This document shows positions 23,325 through 32,692 of a stretch of DNA of 64,000 nt, one piece after another; the first letter of the stretch is position 1; every line of letters begins with the position of its first letter. The notes under the pieces were generated by a model, which was not told the DNA's origin, did no database searches, and was given only the letters and a program-made list of their open reading frames with translations. The DNA comes from JBDSLU01 sp031407765 (GTDB taxonomy: Bacteria > Acidobacteriota > Vicinamibacteria > Vicinamibacterales > Vicinamibacteraceae). The stretch spans positions 27,791 through 91,790 of the forward strand of contig JANOIR010000163.1 of assembly GCA_031407765.1 (NCBI GenBank), written 5' to 3'. A program made the position numbers and the translations under genes.

Positions 23325-25526
23325 CTACCGCCAGAACACGCGGACGCCGCCGTGCGCGGTGCGCGGCAGGCCGACCGACAGGATCGGCGTGCGGCCGACC
23401 TGCACCTCGGTGTCGAACAGGTTCTCGATACCGACGAAGACGTGCAGGCGGGCGGCAATGGCGCGGCTGGCGAAGACGTCGACGATCGCCGCGTCGTCCA
23501 GCACCAGCGTGTTGCGATCGTCCTCGAACTGGCGGCCGAGGACGCGGGTCTGGAAGGTCGCCGTGACCCAGCGCGGATCGGTGAAGCGCACCGACAGCGC
23601 CGCCTGGTAGCGCGGCACCTGCGGCACGTCGAGGCCGTCGAGGCCGGCGGCGCCGCCGGTGAAGCCGGCCGAGGTCGCGGTGAGCTGGCCGCCGAGGCTC
23701 CACTGCGGCGTCGGGCGCCAGTCGGCCTCGAGCTCGAGGCCGCGGCTGCGCACGTTGGCCGCGTTCTGGCGCTGGCGCGTCGTCAGCGCCGGCGTCACCG
23801 ACAGCGTGACGTTGGCGATGGCGTCGCCGAGCGAGGTGTGGAAGAACGTGGCGCGGGCGGTCCACGGTCCCTGCGCCAGCAGCGCCGAAATCTCGCCGCC
23901 AGTGAGCCGCTCGGCGACGAGCGCCTCGTTGGCCTGGGTCAGCGTGTCGCCGGCGCGGAAGTTGCGGAAGCGCTCATTCAGGGTCGGCGAGCGGAAGGCG
24001 CGATACGCCGTGCCGCGCAGCGACCATAGCGGCGAGGCCTGCCAGGTCACCGATCCGCGGGCGCTCGGGTGCACGTCGCTCTCGCTGCTGCCCGAAACGA
24101 CGTTCTCGGTGCTGATGCGATCGACCCGCGCGCCGCCGACGACGGTCCAGGCCGGCGCAGCCTGGACGGTGACCTGCGCGAAGCCGGCCGCGGTCGTCTG
24201 CAGGCCGCCGGCGCGGGTCGGCGTCTGCGGCCGGCCGGCCACGAAGCGCGTCTCGTTGGTGGCGCCTTCGACGCGGCGGCCTTCCCCGCCGGCGACCAGC
24301 GTCGACCGGCCCCAGACACGCTGCCAGTCGGCACTGCCGCCTGCCGTTTCGCTGGGCACGCGCTGGCGCTGCGTGAGGCTCTCGCTGGCGCGGCCGGCGG
24401 CGACCGCGGTGAACGATTGATCGTAGGTCTGCGTCGACGCGAACCCCGACGCCTGCCACGCCCCGCCGCCCACGAAGCCGTTGCCGCGCAGGCTCGCCTG
24501 CCGCTGGTTGGTGTCGTTGGTCTGCAGCGGCGTGCCGTTGGTGCGGTCCTCGTCGAAGCCCTGGACGCGCGCGCTGATCGACGCCACCGCGGCGTTGACC
24601 GGCGCCCGCCACGCCGCCTGCAGCAGCCACGACGAGGCGCGCACGCCGGCCGGCGTATCGATCGGCCCGCGCTCGGCCTCGGCGATGGGGGGCGCGCCGT
24701 CGGTCGCGAAGCGCTCGGCGCCGACGCCGACGCCAAACGCGCCGAGCTTCGCCGAGCCGAAACCGGAGACGCGCGACGTGCCGAGCGAGCCGCCCTCGAC
24801 CGACAGCCGCGCCCGCGTCCGCTGCACGTCGGCCGGCACCACCTGGATGACACCGCCGACGGCGTCGGCGCCGTAGAGATCGCTGGCCGCGCCGCGGACG
24901 ATCTCGATCCGCTCGATCGCCGCCTGCGGCACGCGGCTCCAGTAGACCCAGCCCCCAAAGCCGTCGTTCAGCGGCACGCCGTCGGCGAGAACGAGGGTGC
25001 GGCTGGCGCCCGAGGCCGACAGGCCGCGCAGGGTGACGCCCTGCGTCGTCGGATTGGCGGCGCGCGACGACGAGCGCCGGAACAGCGTGAAGCCGGGCGT
25101 GAAGCGCAGCGCGTCGTCGACGGTGGTCGCGGCCGAGCTCAGCAGGTCGGCCGAGGTCACGACCGTCGTCGCCGCCGGGGTGTCGGCACCGCGCAGCTCA
25201 CGGCGCCCGGCGGTGACGGTGACGTGCTCGGCCAGCGCGGCCGGGCGCAGCACCACCGTGATGGCGCCGCTCGTGCCGAGGCCGGCGGCGGAGACGCGCT
25301 CGGCGGCGAAGCCGGGCGCGACGACGACCATCCCCTCGGCCGGCACCGGGTCGAGATCCAGCATGAAGGCGCCGCGGGCATCGCTCCGGCCGATGACCGG
25401 ACCGTCGGCCGTCCCGGCATGGATGGCGGCCGTCACCGGCGCGCCGGTGGCATCGGTCACCCGGCCCGTGACGTGAACGGGAGCGGCGGCGATGAGGAGG
25501 GACAGAAGGAGAAGCGCTGCTGGCAT
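23325..25526 (-). CDS. TonB-dependent outer-membrane receptor
   Basis: 733 residues. Signal peptide (MPAALLLLSLLIAAAPVHV), then a carboxypeptidase-regulatory-like domain (VTGRVTDATGAPVTAAIHAG, about residues 18-95), a plug domain (VTSADLLSSAATTVDDALRF, TQGVTLRGLSASGASRTLVL, VPLNDGFGGWVYW, RIEIVRGAASDLYGADAVGG) and a 22-strand barrel ending FWR with a C-terminal aromatic pattern. The plug most resembles the BtuB/CirA siderophore-cobalamin group, but Acidobacteria use many such proteins for sugars and metals, so the ligand is open. Barrel segment FRSPTLNERFRNFRAGDTL is the standard late-barrel motif. Confidence 0.93.
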   Translation of the reverse strand: MPAALLLLSLLIAAAPVHVTGRVTDATGAPVTAAIHAGTADGPVIGRSDARGAFMLDLDPVPAEGMVVVAPGFAAERVSAAGLGTSGAITVVLRPAALAEHVTVTAGRRELRGADTPAATTVVTSADLLSSAATTVDDALRFTPGFTLFRRSSSRAANPTTQGVTLRGLSASGASRTLVLADGVPLNDGFGGWVYWSRVPQAAIERIEIVRGAASDLYGADAVGGVIQVVPADVQRTRARLSVEGGSLGTSRVSGFGSAKLGAFGVGVGAERFATDGAPPIAEAERGPIDTPAGVRASSWLLQAAWRAPVNAAVASISARVQGFDEDRTNGTPLQTNDTNQRQASLRGNGFVGGGAWQASGFASTQTYDQSFTAVAAGRASESLTQRQRVPSETAGGSADWQRVWGRSTLVAGGEGRRVEGATNETRFVAGRPQTPTRAGGLQTTAAGFAQVTVQAAPAWTVVGGARVDRISTENVVSGSSESDVHPSARGSVTWQASPLWSLRGTAYRAFRSPTLNERFRNFRAGDTLTQANEALVAERLTGGEISALLAQGPWTARATFFHTSLGDAIANVTLSVTPALTTRQRQNAANVRSRGLELEADWRPTPQWSLGGQLTATSAGFTGGAAGLDGLDVPQVPRYQAALSVRFTDPRWVTATFQTRVLGRQFEDDRNTLVLDDAAIVDVFASRAIAARLHVFVGIENLFDTEVQVGRTPILSVGLPRTAHGGVRVFWR

Positions 25527-25559
25527 CAGGCTGACTGACTGAAGGGGTTGAAGGGCGGG

Positions 25560-25588
25560 CTGACGGGGCGTGAAGTTGGGAGTAGAAT
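25560..25588 (+). promoter_or_regulatory. promoter of the microcompartment shell gene
   Basis: CTGACG (25560-25565), 17-bp spacer and TAGAAT (25583-25588); the GTG start is 6 bp further on. It is one of the best sigma-70-like promoters in the window and predicts a transcript that starts at the initiation codon. Confidence 0.6.
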
Positions 25589-25594
25589 CCAGCC

Positions 25595-25924
25595 GTGGCT
25601 CAAAACGACGCCCCGAAGGCCAGCCCGCCGGCCCCGGCCCCCAAGGTCGACATCGGCGACGCGCTCGGCATGGTCGAGACGCGCGGCCTGGTCGGCATGA
25701 TCGAAGCCGCCGACGCCATGGTCAAGGCTGCCAACGTCGTCTTCGTGGGCTGGCAGAAGGTCGACGCCGGACTCGTCACCGCTATCGTACGCGGCGACGT
25801 GGGCTCGGTGAAAGCGGCAACTGACGCCGGGGCCGCCGCCGCCCGCCGCGTCGGCGAGCTGGTCGGCGTCCACGTCATCCCGCGGCCGGCCGACGACGTC
25901 GAGCAGATTTTCCCGATTCGCTAG
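25595..25924 (+). CDS. bacterial microcompartment (BMC-H) shell protein
   Basis: 109 residues from GTG 25595. After a Pro/Ala-rich N-terminal extension of about 17 residues comes one complete BMC domain: GDALGMVETRGLVGMIEAAD, AMVKAANVVFVGWQKVDAGL, VTAIVRGDVGSVKAATDAGA and GVHVIPRPADDVEQIFP. Such proteins form hexamers that tile carboxysome or metabolosome shells (CsoS1/EutM/PduA type). It stands alone: neighbours are a TonB receptor and a YbjQ protein, and no encapsulated enzyme, BMC-T or BMC-P gene is in the window. It may be a satellite of a locus elsewhere. Confidence 0.93.
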   Translation: MAQNDAPKASPPAPAPKVDIGDALGMVETRGLVGMIEAADAMVKAANVVFVGWQKVDAGLVTAIVRGDVGSVKAATDAGAAAARRVGELVGVHVIPRPADDVEQIFPIR

Positions 25925-25999
25925 TTGCCTGGTATACGCCTTCGCCCAGGCTTGCGCTGAGCCGACCGGGCGGCGCTGTGCGTTCCCGCCACGAATCCT

Positions 26000-26320
26000 C
26001 TAGTCGCAGACCACCGCCGTCCCGCTGGCGCTCACCATGAGCATGCCGCCGCTCTGGCCGACGTTCTCGTAGTCCAGATCGACCCCGACGATGGCGTTGG
26101 CACCGAGCGCCTGCGCCTGTTCGACCATTTCTTCAACGGCGATGGTCTTGGCCTTGCGCAGTTCCTGCTCGTAGGCGGCGGAGCGGCCGCCGACGATGTC
26201 GCGGATGCCGGCGAAGATGTCGCGGAAGATGTTGGCGCCGAGAATCGCCTCGCCCGAGACGAGTCCCAGGTAGCTCCGGATCGGCTTGCCGTCGAGGGTC
26301 GAGGTAGTGGAAATCAGCAT
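26000..26320 (-). CDS. YbjQ/UPF0145 family protein
   Basis: 106 residues, full length for the YbjQ family of small pentameric proteins, sometimes called heavy-metal-binding. Typical blocks: STTSTLDGKPIRSYLGLVSG, EAILGANIFRDIFAGIRDIV, GGRSAAYEQELRKAKTIAVE and ALGANAIVGVDLDYE. The biochemical role is not known. It is the last of three minus-strand genes (thiO, pterin dehydratase, ybjQ), with 29 bp to the dehydratase gene, which suggests an operon. The ATG is preceded by GGAGG. Confidence 0.92.
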   Translation of the reverse strand: MLISTTSTLDGKPIRSYLGLVSGEAILGANIFRDIFAGIRDIVGGRSAAYEQELRKAKTIAVEEMVEQAQALGANAIVGVDLDYENVGQSGGMLMVSASGTAVVCD

Positions 26321-26349
26321 GGATGCCTCCTGGCAGTCCGGGCGTGGGT

Positions 26350-26634
26350 TCAGCGCGGCGCGATCGCGTCGGCGGCTTCCGCGCCGGCGAAGTCCTTGGC
26401 AGTCAGGCCGCCCTCGCTGTGCGTCCAGAACGTCAGCGTGACGCGCTTGTAGTGGACCGCGATGTCGGGATGGTGATCGGCGGCTTCGGCGGCGAAGCCG
26501 ACGCGGACGATGAAGGCGACGGCGTCGGCGAACGTCGGGCAGGTGAACTCGCGACGGATCTTGTCCCCGGCACGGGTCCAGTGCGGAAGCGCCGTCATCC
26601 GTTCGGCGATCTGGGCGTCGGTGAGCGTCGACAT
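26350..26634 (-). CDS. phhB: 4a-hydroxytetrahydrobiopterin dehydratase (PCD)
   Basis: 94 residues. Pterin-4a-carbinolamine dehydratase recycles the pterin cofactor after phenylalanine or similar hydroxylation, and in many bacteria PCD-like proteins assist molybdopterin metabolism. The catalytic motif is present as AAEAADHHPDIAVHYKRVTLT (E-x-x-x-H-H-P-x(5)-Y, with [E/H]HHP reading DHHP), and the C-terminus TFWTHSEGGLTAKDFAGAEA carries the usual T-H-x(2)-G-L-T. No hydroxylase is in the window. It lies between thiO and ybjQ with short gaps. Confidence 0.92.
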   Translation of the reverse strand: MSTLTDAQIAERMTALPHWTRAGDKIRREFTCPTFADAVAFIVRVGFAAEAADHHPDIAVHYKRVTLTFWTHSEGGLTAKDFAGAEAADAIAPR

Positions 26635-26652
26635 GCGTACCTCTCGACTACG

Positions 26653-27765
26653 TCAGAGCGTCGGGCGATCGGGCCCGAGCGCGTTGAGCGCGGGATGCCG
26701 GCGGCCGTCGAGGACGGCATCGGCGACAATCCGCGCGGTGATCGGCGCCAGCAGCGCGCCGTTGCGATAGTGACCGGCGGCGTAGAGCAGCCCAGGCTCG
26801 GCGGCGCGCGCTCCGATCACCGGCAGCTCGTCGCGGGTGACCGGGCGCAGGCCGGCGCGGACCTCGACCAGCGCGGCGTCGGCCAGCGCCGGCACCAGTT
26901 CGATCGCCGCGAGCATCAGACCGGACAGGCCGGCGATCGTCGTGCTCTCGTCGAAGCCGACGTCCTCGACGGTGGCGCCGACGAGGACGCAGCCATCGGC
27001 ACGCGGGACCAGATAGCAGCGCGGCCCCCACAGGATGCGGGTCGCGATCGGCAGGCGCGGGCGCAGGAGCAGCACTTGTCCTCGAATGGGACGGACGCCC
27101 GGGGCGGCGGGTTCGCCGATATCGACGCGCCCGACCCAGCTCCCGGCGGACATCACGACGACGTCCGCCCGCACCGTGGCGCCGCCGGCGTGGACCTCGT
27201 ATCCGTCACCCGTCCGCGTCAGGCGGGACACCGGCGCCCCGGCAGTGACCGTGGCGCCGGACCGGCGCGCCGCCGCGACCATCGCCGACGTGAAGTCGGC
27301 AGGGGCCACGCGGCCGTGCCGGTTGATCAGCAGGCCGCCTCTGACCTCGGATGACAGCCCGGACTGGCGGCGCGAGACATCGGCGGCCTCCAGCCATTCG
27401 GCACCGGCCGACGGCCATGCAGACACTCGTTGATGCTCGTCGCGCAGGTGCGCCAGGCCGGGATCGTCGAGCGCCACTTCGAGCGATCCACAGCGCGTGA
27501 ACTCGAAGGCGGCATCGGTTTCCCGGCGCAGGCGCGCGACGAAGTCGTCGTAGACCTCCAGGCCCTCGATGCACAGCGATTCGAAGGGCCCGGACGCCCG
27601 GACCTCGGTGAACGGCGCCAGCATCCCGGCCGAGGCCTGGGTCGCGCCATAGCCCGGCTCACGCGCATCGAACACCGAGACCGCGGCGCCCCGGGAAGCG
27701 AGCTCCCAGGCGACCGCCGACCCGATCAGACCGGCGCCGACGACGACCACGGCAGGTGGCGGCAC
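26653..27765 (-). CDS. thiO: glycine oxidase / FAD-dependent amino-acid oxidase
   Basis: 370 residues of the DAO family. The FAD-binding N-terminus is AVVVVGAGLIGSAVAWELAS, followed by VFDAREPGYGATQASAGML, which is typical of ThiO, the oxidase that makes iminoglycine for the thiazole of thiamine. RPIRGQVLLLRP, YLVPRADGCVLVGATVEDVG, EVRAGLRPVTRDELPVIGA and YAAGHYRNGALLAPITA are also ThiO-like. The start is GTG 27765: TACACT lies 7 bp upstream, and the long upstream extension to 28035 is shadow coding. No other thiamine gene is adjacent, so a more general D-amino-acid or sarcosine oxidase role is possible. Confidence 0.85.
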   Translation of the reverse strand: MPPPAVVVVGAGLIGSAVAWELASRGAAVSVFDAREPGYGATQASAGMLAPFTEVRASGPFESLCIEGLEVYDDFVARLRRETDAAFEFTRCGSLEVALDDPGLAHLRDEHQRVSAWPSAGAEWLEAADVSRRQSGLSSEVRGGLLINRHGRVAPADFTSAMVAAARRSGATVTAGAPVSRLTRTGDGYEVHAGGATVRADVVVMSAGSWVGRVDIGEPAAPGVRPIRGQVLLLRPRLPIATRILWGPRCYLVPRADGCVLVGATVEDVGFDESTTIAGLSGLMLAAIELVPALADAALVEVRAGLRPVTRDELPVIGARAAEPGLLYAAGHYRNGALLAPITARIVADAVLDGRRHPALNALGPDRPTL

Positions 27766-27772
27766 GGCGAAA

Positions 27773-27778
27773 AGTGTA
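27773..27778 (-). promoter_or_regulatory. -10 box of thiO
   Basis: TACACT on the minus strand, 7 bp before the GTG start, another leaderless-type arrangement. Confidence 0.45.
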
Positions 27779-27798
27779 GCCGGTTGCGGCGCGATTGC

Positions 27799-27935
27799 CG
27801 GTCGGGGAGTCCCCGGGGGGAGACAGTCGAGCCCTGTCGGAGGTACGCTGCCCGACCGAAAGAGGCCCGTGAGGCGCTCCGTGCACCGGCACGCCTCGTG
27901 CACGTCGAGACCCGGCCCGGCAGTCTGCCGCCGGG
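27799..27935 (+). ncRNA. candidate structured 5' leader RNA
   Basis: Upstream of the gene at 27950 the plus strand can form an 8-bp closing stem 27799-27806/27851-27858 (CGGTCGGG/CCCGACCG) enclosing a hairpin 27822-27826/27834-27838 (GACAG/CTGTC). Next come two mutually exclusive pairings (GAGGCG 27871 with CGCCTC 27892, or GTGCAC 27881 with GTGCAC 27898), then a hairpin 27911-27916/27930-27935 (CCCGGC/GCCGGG) 14 bp before the start. It matches no riboswitch class I can name. In GC-rich DNA some of this may be chance. Confidence 0.3.
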
Positions 27936-27949
27936 CGAAGGACAGGCTC

Positions 27950-28993
27950 GTGAGCACCCAGCCCCACACCCCCTCTCCAACCCGCCCGGGCCGACCCGCG
28001 GCGCGGACGCCTCTGATCCTGGCCATGGGTGGCATCTGCGTGGTGGCGGCCGGGGTCGGCGGGTATGTCGCCCAGAGCCACCGTCAGGTCGAGGTGCCGA
28101 CCATCGAGGCCCGTCCAGCGCAGCCCGCGCCGACGAAGCCAGCCCGACCGACAGCTCCCGCTGCTGCGGTGTCCGTCCCGGTCGCCGCCTCCGCGCCTGC
28201 CCCGGCCCGCACGCGCGAGACCGAGCCGGTCGAGAAGCCGAAGCCGGCACACAAACCCTCCGACGCCACCTCGCCGCGGACGGCTCGCGTCGCCGCCGCA
28301 CCGGCGCCGCCGCTGCAGGCGTCCGTGCCGCCAACGCGAACCGCTGATCCGGCACCGGCCGTCGAGATGCCGGTCCCCGACGCGCCGGTCGTCGCCGAGG
28401 CGCCCCCGACCCTCTCGTCGCCGCCGATCGAGCCGGCCGCCAGGCCGCAAGGCACACGCGCGACGATCACCGAGACCTTCGTCGTGCCGGCCGACTCGGT
28501 CGTGGGCCTCGAGCTCGAGCACAGCGTCTCGAGCGAGAGCGCACAAGTCGAAGACCGCGTCGACGCCCGCGTCGCCCGCGACGTCAAGATTGACGGCACC
28601 ACCGTGATCCCCGCCGGCTCGCGCGTTCGCGGCGAGGTCGTCCGCGTCGAAAACGGCGGCCGCTTCAAGGAACGCGCGCGCATCGAGATTCGCTTCCACA
28701 CGCTCGTCCTGGACGACGGCGACACGCTGTCGATCGCGACCGACCCGCTGTTTCGCGAAGGCGACAGCGTGGGCCGCAAGGCGGGCGCGCGCATCGGCGC
28801 CAGCGCCGCCGGCGGCGCCATCATCGGCGCGATCTTCGGCGGCGAGAAGGGTGCGGCGATCGGCGCCGCGGCCGGCGCCGGGGCCGGCACCGCGGTGACC
28901 GCAACCCAGAAGCCGAGCGAAGCCCGGTTCCGCGCCGGCTCGGTGGTCACCGTCCGCCTGATCGCGCCAGTGTCGATCACCGTCCAGCAGTAG
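27950..28993 (+). CDS. membrane-anchored protein with glycine-zipper C-terminus
   Basis: 347 residues from GTG 27950. One transmembrane helix at about 25-44 (TPLILAMGGICVVAAGVGGYV), then about 120 residues rich in Pro, Ala and Thr that can span the periplasm. A compact beta domain follows (about 170-265: VPADSVVGLELEHSVSSESA, VEDRVDARVARDVKIDGTTV, IPAGSRVRGEVVRVENGG) that resembles the C-terminal beta-barrel of VirB10/TrbI. A glycine zipper (GARIGASAAGGAIIGAIFGG) is next, and the end is a beta segment. Envelope spanning or outer-membrane insertion is a fair guess. No secretion genes are adjacent. Confidence 0.68.
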   Translation: MSTQPHTPSPTRPGRPAARTPLILAMGGICVVAAGVGGYVAQSHRQVEVPTIEARPAQPAPTKPARPTAPAAAVSVPVAASAPAPARTRETEPVEKPKPAHKPSDATSPRTARVAAAPAPPLQASVPPTRTADPAPAVEMPVPDAPVVAEAPPTLSSPPIEPAARPQGTRATITETFVVPADSVVGLELEHSVSSESAQVEDRVDARVARDVKIDGTTVIPAGSRVRGEVVRVENGGRFKERARIEIRFHTLVLDDGDTLSIATDPLFREGDSVGRKAGARIGASAAGGAIIGAIFGGEKGAAIGAAAGAGAGTAVTATQKPSEARFRAGSVVTVRLIAPVSITVQQ

Positions 28994-29016
28994 AGCGTGC
29001 AGCTCATCTGCCTCCG

Positions 29017-29044
29017 GCTCGAGCGTTCGCCGCGCTCGAGCTTT
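29017..29044 (+). terminator. terminator after the glycine-zipper gene
   Basis: GCTCGAGCG (29017-29025) and CGCTCGAGC (29033-29041) form a perfect 9-bp stem with a 7-base loop, followed by TTTG. The T-run is short. Confidence 0.5.
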
Positions 29045-29063
29045 GTATCGGGATCCCCGCTCC

Positions 29064-29069
29064 TATACT
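29064..29069 (+). promoter_or_regulatory. -10 box of outer-membrane protein gene
   Basis: TATACT lies 6 bp before ATG 29076; a weak CTTTGT is 17 bp further upstream (29041-29046). Predicted leaderless. Confidence 0.5.
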
Positions 29070-29075
29070 GCAAGC

Positions 29076-29657
29076 ATGGCCATGCGATACGCGATCCTTC
29101 CCGCTTTCCTCCTCACCGCGCTCGTCAGCGCGCCGGCCGCCGCGCAGACGACGATCACGCCCTTCACCGGTGTGACCCTCGGCGGCGAGACCACAGAGAG
29201 ACGCTTCGTCTATGGCGCGGTGCTCGGCTTCGGCTCGGGCGCCGGCGTCGACCTCGACCTGGGCTTCGCACCGAACTTCTTCGGTGGCGACGATCCGTTC
29301 GGCGACCTCGACGGAAAGCTGAACATCACCACGCTCATGTTCAACATCCGCATTGGCGGCGGCAAGCCGAAGGGCGTCTCGCCATTCGTCTCGGGCGGCG
29401 CCGGGCTCATGCGCGCCTCGGTCACCAGCCCGGGTGACGTGTTCGACGCGGTGACGCGCAACGACTTCGCCCTGAACGCGGGGGGCGGCCTGACCGGCTA
29501 CTTCAACGACCACGTCGGGCTGCGCGGCGATATCCGCTACTTCCGCAGCCTCCAGGGCGAGGCCGGCGCCGATGGGATCATCATCGACCCCCGCGACTTC
29601 GACCTCGGCGACTTCGACTTCTGGCGCGCGACGGTCGGCCTCTCGCTGCGGTTCTGA
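29076..29657 (+). CDS. small outer-membrane beta-barrel protein
   Basis: 193 residues with a signal peptide (MAMRYAILPAFLLTALVSAPAAAQ) and a mature part of alternating strands with Gly-rich turns: TPFTGVTLGGETTERRF, VYGAVLGFGSGAGVDLDLGF, TTLMFNIRIGG, VSPFVSGGAGLMRAS, LNAGGGLTGYFNDHVGLRGD and IRYFRSL, ending in the aromatic FWRATVGLSLRF expected for outer-membrane insertion. This is the eight-stranded OmpA/OmpW-like barrel type (outer membrane protein beta-barrel domain). Specific role unknown. Its stop is followed at once by copy B of the three-hairpin repeat. Confidence 0.85.
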   Translation: MAMRYAILPAFLLTALVSAPAAAQTTITPFTGVTLGGETTERRFVYGAVLGFGSGAGVDLDLGFAPNFFGGDDPFGDLDGKLNITTLMFNIRIGGGKPKGVSPFVSGGAGLMRASVTSPGDVFDAVTRNDFALNAGGGLTGYFNDHVGLRGDIRYFRSLQGEAGADGIIIDPRDFDLGDFDFWRATVGLSLRF

Positions 29658-29659
29658 CT

Positions 29660-29761
29660 TTGTGGTAACGGCCGCCCTCAGCGGCCGTCACGGGCAGCCT
29701 TCGAGCGTGCGGCTGCTGTTCGCCGCGCTGGGCGCGCGGCGGCGCCGCACGCGGGCTGCGC
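29660..29761 (+). repeat. three-hairpin repeat element, copy B
   Basis: Begins 2 bp after the stop of the outer-membrane gene. Stem 1 is 29668-29675/29681-29688 (ACGGCCGC/GCGGCCGT, loop CCTCA). Stem 2 is 29694-29699/29711-29716 (GCAGCC/GGCTGC). Stem 3 is 29721-29728/29734-29741 (CGCCGCGC/GCGCGGCG, loop TGGGC). Tail GCACGCGGGCTGCG. All three stems are perfect. Confidence 0.75.
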
Positions 29762-29768
29762 AGGTTCG

Positions 29769-30218
29769 CTACGGCAGCCGCCACGCTTCCTTCCACAATC
29801 GGTCGTCCGGCTCGCGCGACAGCGCCACGAGACCATGCAGCGGGAAGCCGAGGCTGACGTCCTCGCTCCCGGCGCTGAGCAGCGCGAGGATGCGGGGCAG
29901 GCTCGGCATGTGCCCGACCGCGAGCAGGTCGCGCGCTTCCTCGGCCAGCGCGTCGCGGAACAGCCACGGGCCGTCCGATGGCTGCAGGCCGCGCATCACC
30001 TTGAGCTCGGCGAACGGGTTGCACGCTTTCCAGAACGCCTCGGCGGTCTGGCGCGAGCGGAGCTTGCCGCTGTGCCAGATCACCGACGGCTTGACGCCCT
30101 TCGCCGCCGCGGCTTCGGCGAGGCGCTCGACGTCGAAGCGGCCGACCATCGACAGCGGGCGCTGCGGGTCGACCTCGGGACCGACGGCAGCGGCGTGATG
30201 GACGAGCACCAGGCGCAT
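29769..30218 (-). CDS. SixA-like histidine phosphatase
   Basis: 149 residues of the histidine phosphatase superfamily. The catalytic motif at the N-terminus is LVLVHHAAAVG, with the first H taking the role of the usual RH(G/A) pair (R replaced by H). SGKLRSRQTAEAFW carries the second-site arginines and VGHMPSLPRIL the second catalytic histidine. SixA removes phosphate from phosphohistidine in phosphotransfer proteins; an exact substrate cannot be read here. A TACCAT box (30225-30230) stands 6 bp before the ATG. Upstream is the MFS gene on the same strand. Confidence 0.87.
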   Translation of the reverse strand: MRLVLVHHAAAVGPEVDPQRPLSMVGRFDVERLAEAAAAKGVKPSVIWHSGKLRSRQTAEAFWKACNPFAELKVMRGLQPSDGPWLFRDALAEEARDLLAVGHMPSLPRILALLSAGSEDVSLGFPLHGLVALSREPDDRLWKEAWRLP

Positions 30219-30224
30219 CGTGCC

Positions 30225-30230
30225 ATGGTA
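30225..30230 (-). promoter_or_regulatory. -10 box of the histidine phosphatase gene
   Basis: TACCAT on the minus strand 6 bp before the ATG at 30218. Confidence 0.35.
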
Positions 30231-30243
30231 GCCCCTGAGGCCG

Positions 30244-31419
30244 TCAGGATCGTCGGCGGTCGGTGAAGGCGAGCGTCAGGGCGACGACGCCGGCGATCGC
30301 ATGGCCGATGGCGAGCGGGGCGACCGAGTTCACGAGCAGGCGGCTGACGAACGTCCCGGCCAGCGATCCCACGAAGAAGAACGTCGTGCCGTAGATGGCC
30401 GCGCTCGTCCCGGCCATGGTCCCGAGAGGCTCGAGCGCGAGCGCGCTGCTGTTGGGCTCGATGGTCGGCACCAGCGCCACCAGCGTCACGATGCCGGCGA
30501 CGAAGATCACCATGTTGGGCGGATCGCCGCGCCACAGGATGACCAGCGTCAGCGCGCCGGCGACGGCGCTGTAGAGCAGGAGCAAGGCCCGCAGCGATCG
30601 CCGGGCGCCGAAGCGCCGCACGAGCCGGGAGTTCACGAACGTACTCACGCTCTGCAGCGCACCGGTGCCGGCGAAAATCCAGGCGAACTGCTCCGGCTTG
30701 CCGTAGATCTCGCCGATGATGCGCTCGGAGCTCGCCAGGTAGGAGCTGAAGACCGAGAAGACGACGGTCGTCACCCCGACGTAGCGCAGGAAGGTCGCGT
30801 TGCCGAGGACATGCCGGACGGCCCGCGCGACGCCGCCCGCATCGAGCGGGCGCCGTCGTTCCGGCGGCAGTGATTCCTCGAGCCGCAGCGACCACACGAA
30901 CACCCCGATGGCGAAGATCGGCGGCACCAGGAACACGACGCGCCAGGACGACACGGCGAGCAGCCCCGCGCCCAGGAACGGCGCGACGATGGGCGTGAAC
31001 AGGAAGATCGTCAGCACGAGCGACATCGTGCGCGCCATCTCGTCGCCGGAGAACCGATCGCGGACGCAGGCGATGGTGATCATGAAGAGCGCCGCGGCGC
31101 CCATGCCCTGGACGAAGCGGGCGACGCAGATGGTCGGCAGGTCCGGCGCCAGCGCGCCGGCCAGGCCGCCGGCGATGTAGAGCGGGAACCCGATCCGCAG
31201 GATCACCAGGCGCCCCCAGCTGTCGGACACGGTGCCGAAGCCGATTTGCGCCACCTGTCCCAGGAAGAACGACGCGATGATCAGCGATGTCTCGGTCGAG
31301 TCGGGGCTCAGGTGGAACTCCCGCCGGACGTCGCCGAACGTCGGCAGCATGATGTCGATCCCCAGCGCCGTGAGGATCATCATGCTGGCGGACAGGGCGA
31401 TGAATTCTACGCGTGTCAT
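30244..31419 (-). CDS. MFS transporter, Bcr/CflA drug-resistance type
   Basis: 391 residues, 12 transmembrane helices. The N-terminal helix has ALGIDIMLPTFGDVRREFHL and loop 2-3 has QIGFGTVSDSWGRLVILRIG, the MFS motif GxxSDxxGRR in the Bcr/CflA form. RFVQGMGAAALFMITIACVRDRF (helix 4-5) is also diagnostic of the multidrug/H+ antiporter subgroup. It likely exports small toxic molecules across the inner membrane by proton exchange. The ATG at 31419 has TATTCA 6 bp upstream. Confidence 0.9.
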   Translation of the reverse strand: MTRVEFIALSASMMILTALGIDIMLPTFGDVRREFHLSPDSTETSLIIASFFLGQVAQIGFGTVSDSWGRLVILRIGFPLYIAGGLAGALAPDLPTICVARFVQGMGAAALFMITIACVRDRFSGDEMARTMSLVLTIFLFTPIVAPFLGAGLLAVSSWRVVFLVPPIFAIGVFVWSLRLEESLPPERRRPLDAGGVARAVRHVLGNATFLRYVGVTTVVFSVFSSYLASSERIIGEIYGKPEQFAWIFAGTGALQSVSTFVNSRLVRRFGARRSLRALLLLYSAVAGALTLVILWRGDPPNMVIFVAGIVTLVALVPTIEPNSSALALEPLGTMAGTSAAIYGTTFFFVGSLAGTFVSRLLVNSVAPLAIGHAIAGVVALTLAFTDRRRS

Positions 31420-31462
31420 GTGTCCTGAATACGGGTGGACCGGACGGGCTTGACCGATCAGC

Positions 31463-32620
<1,158 letters not shown>

Positions 32621-32629
32621 CGCGCGGCC

Positions 32630-32635
32630 ATTGTA
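32630..32635 (-). promoter_or_regulatory. -10 box of the AAA_21 ATPase gene
   Basis: TACAAT on the minus strand 9 bp before the ATG at 32620. Confidence 0.45.
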
Positions 32636-32692
32636 GGCGGCACGGCAATGCGTCGCTCACGGTCGCGCCGCCCACGGATGCGGCCGGGCGCG

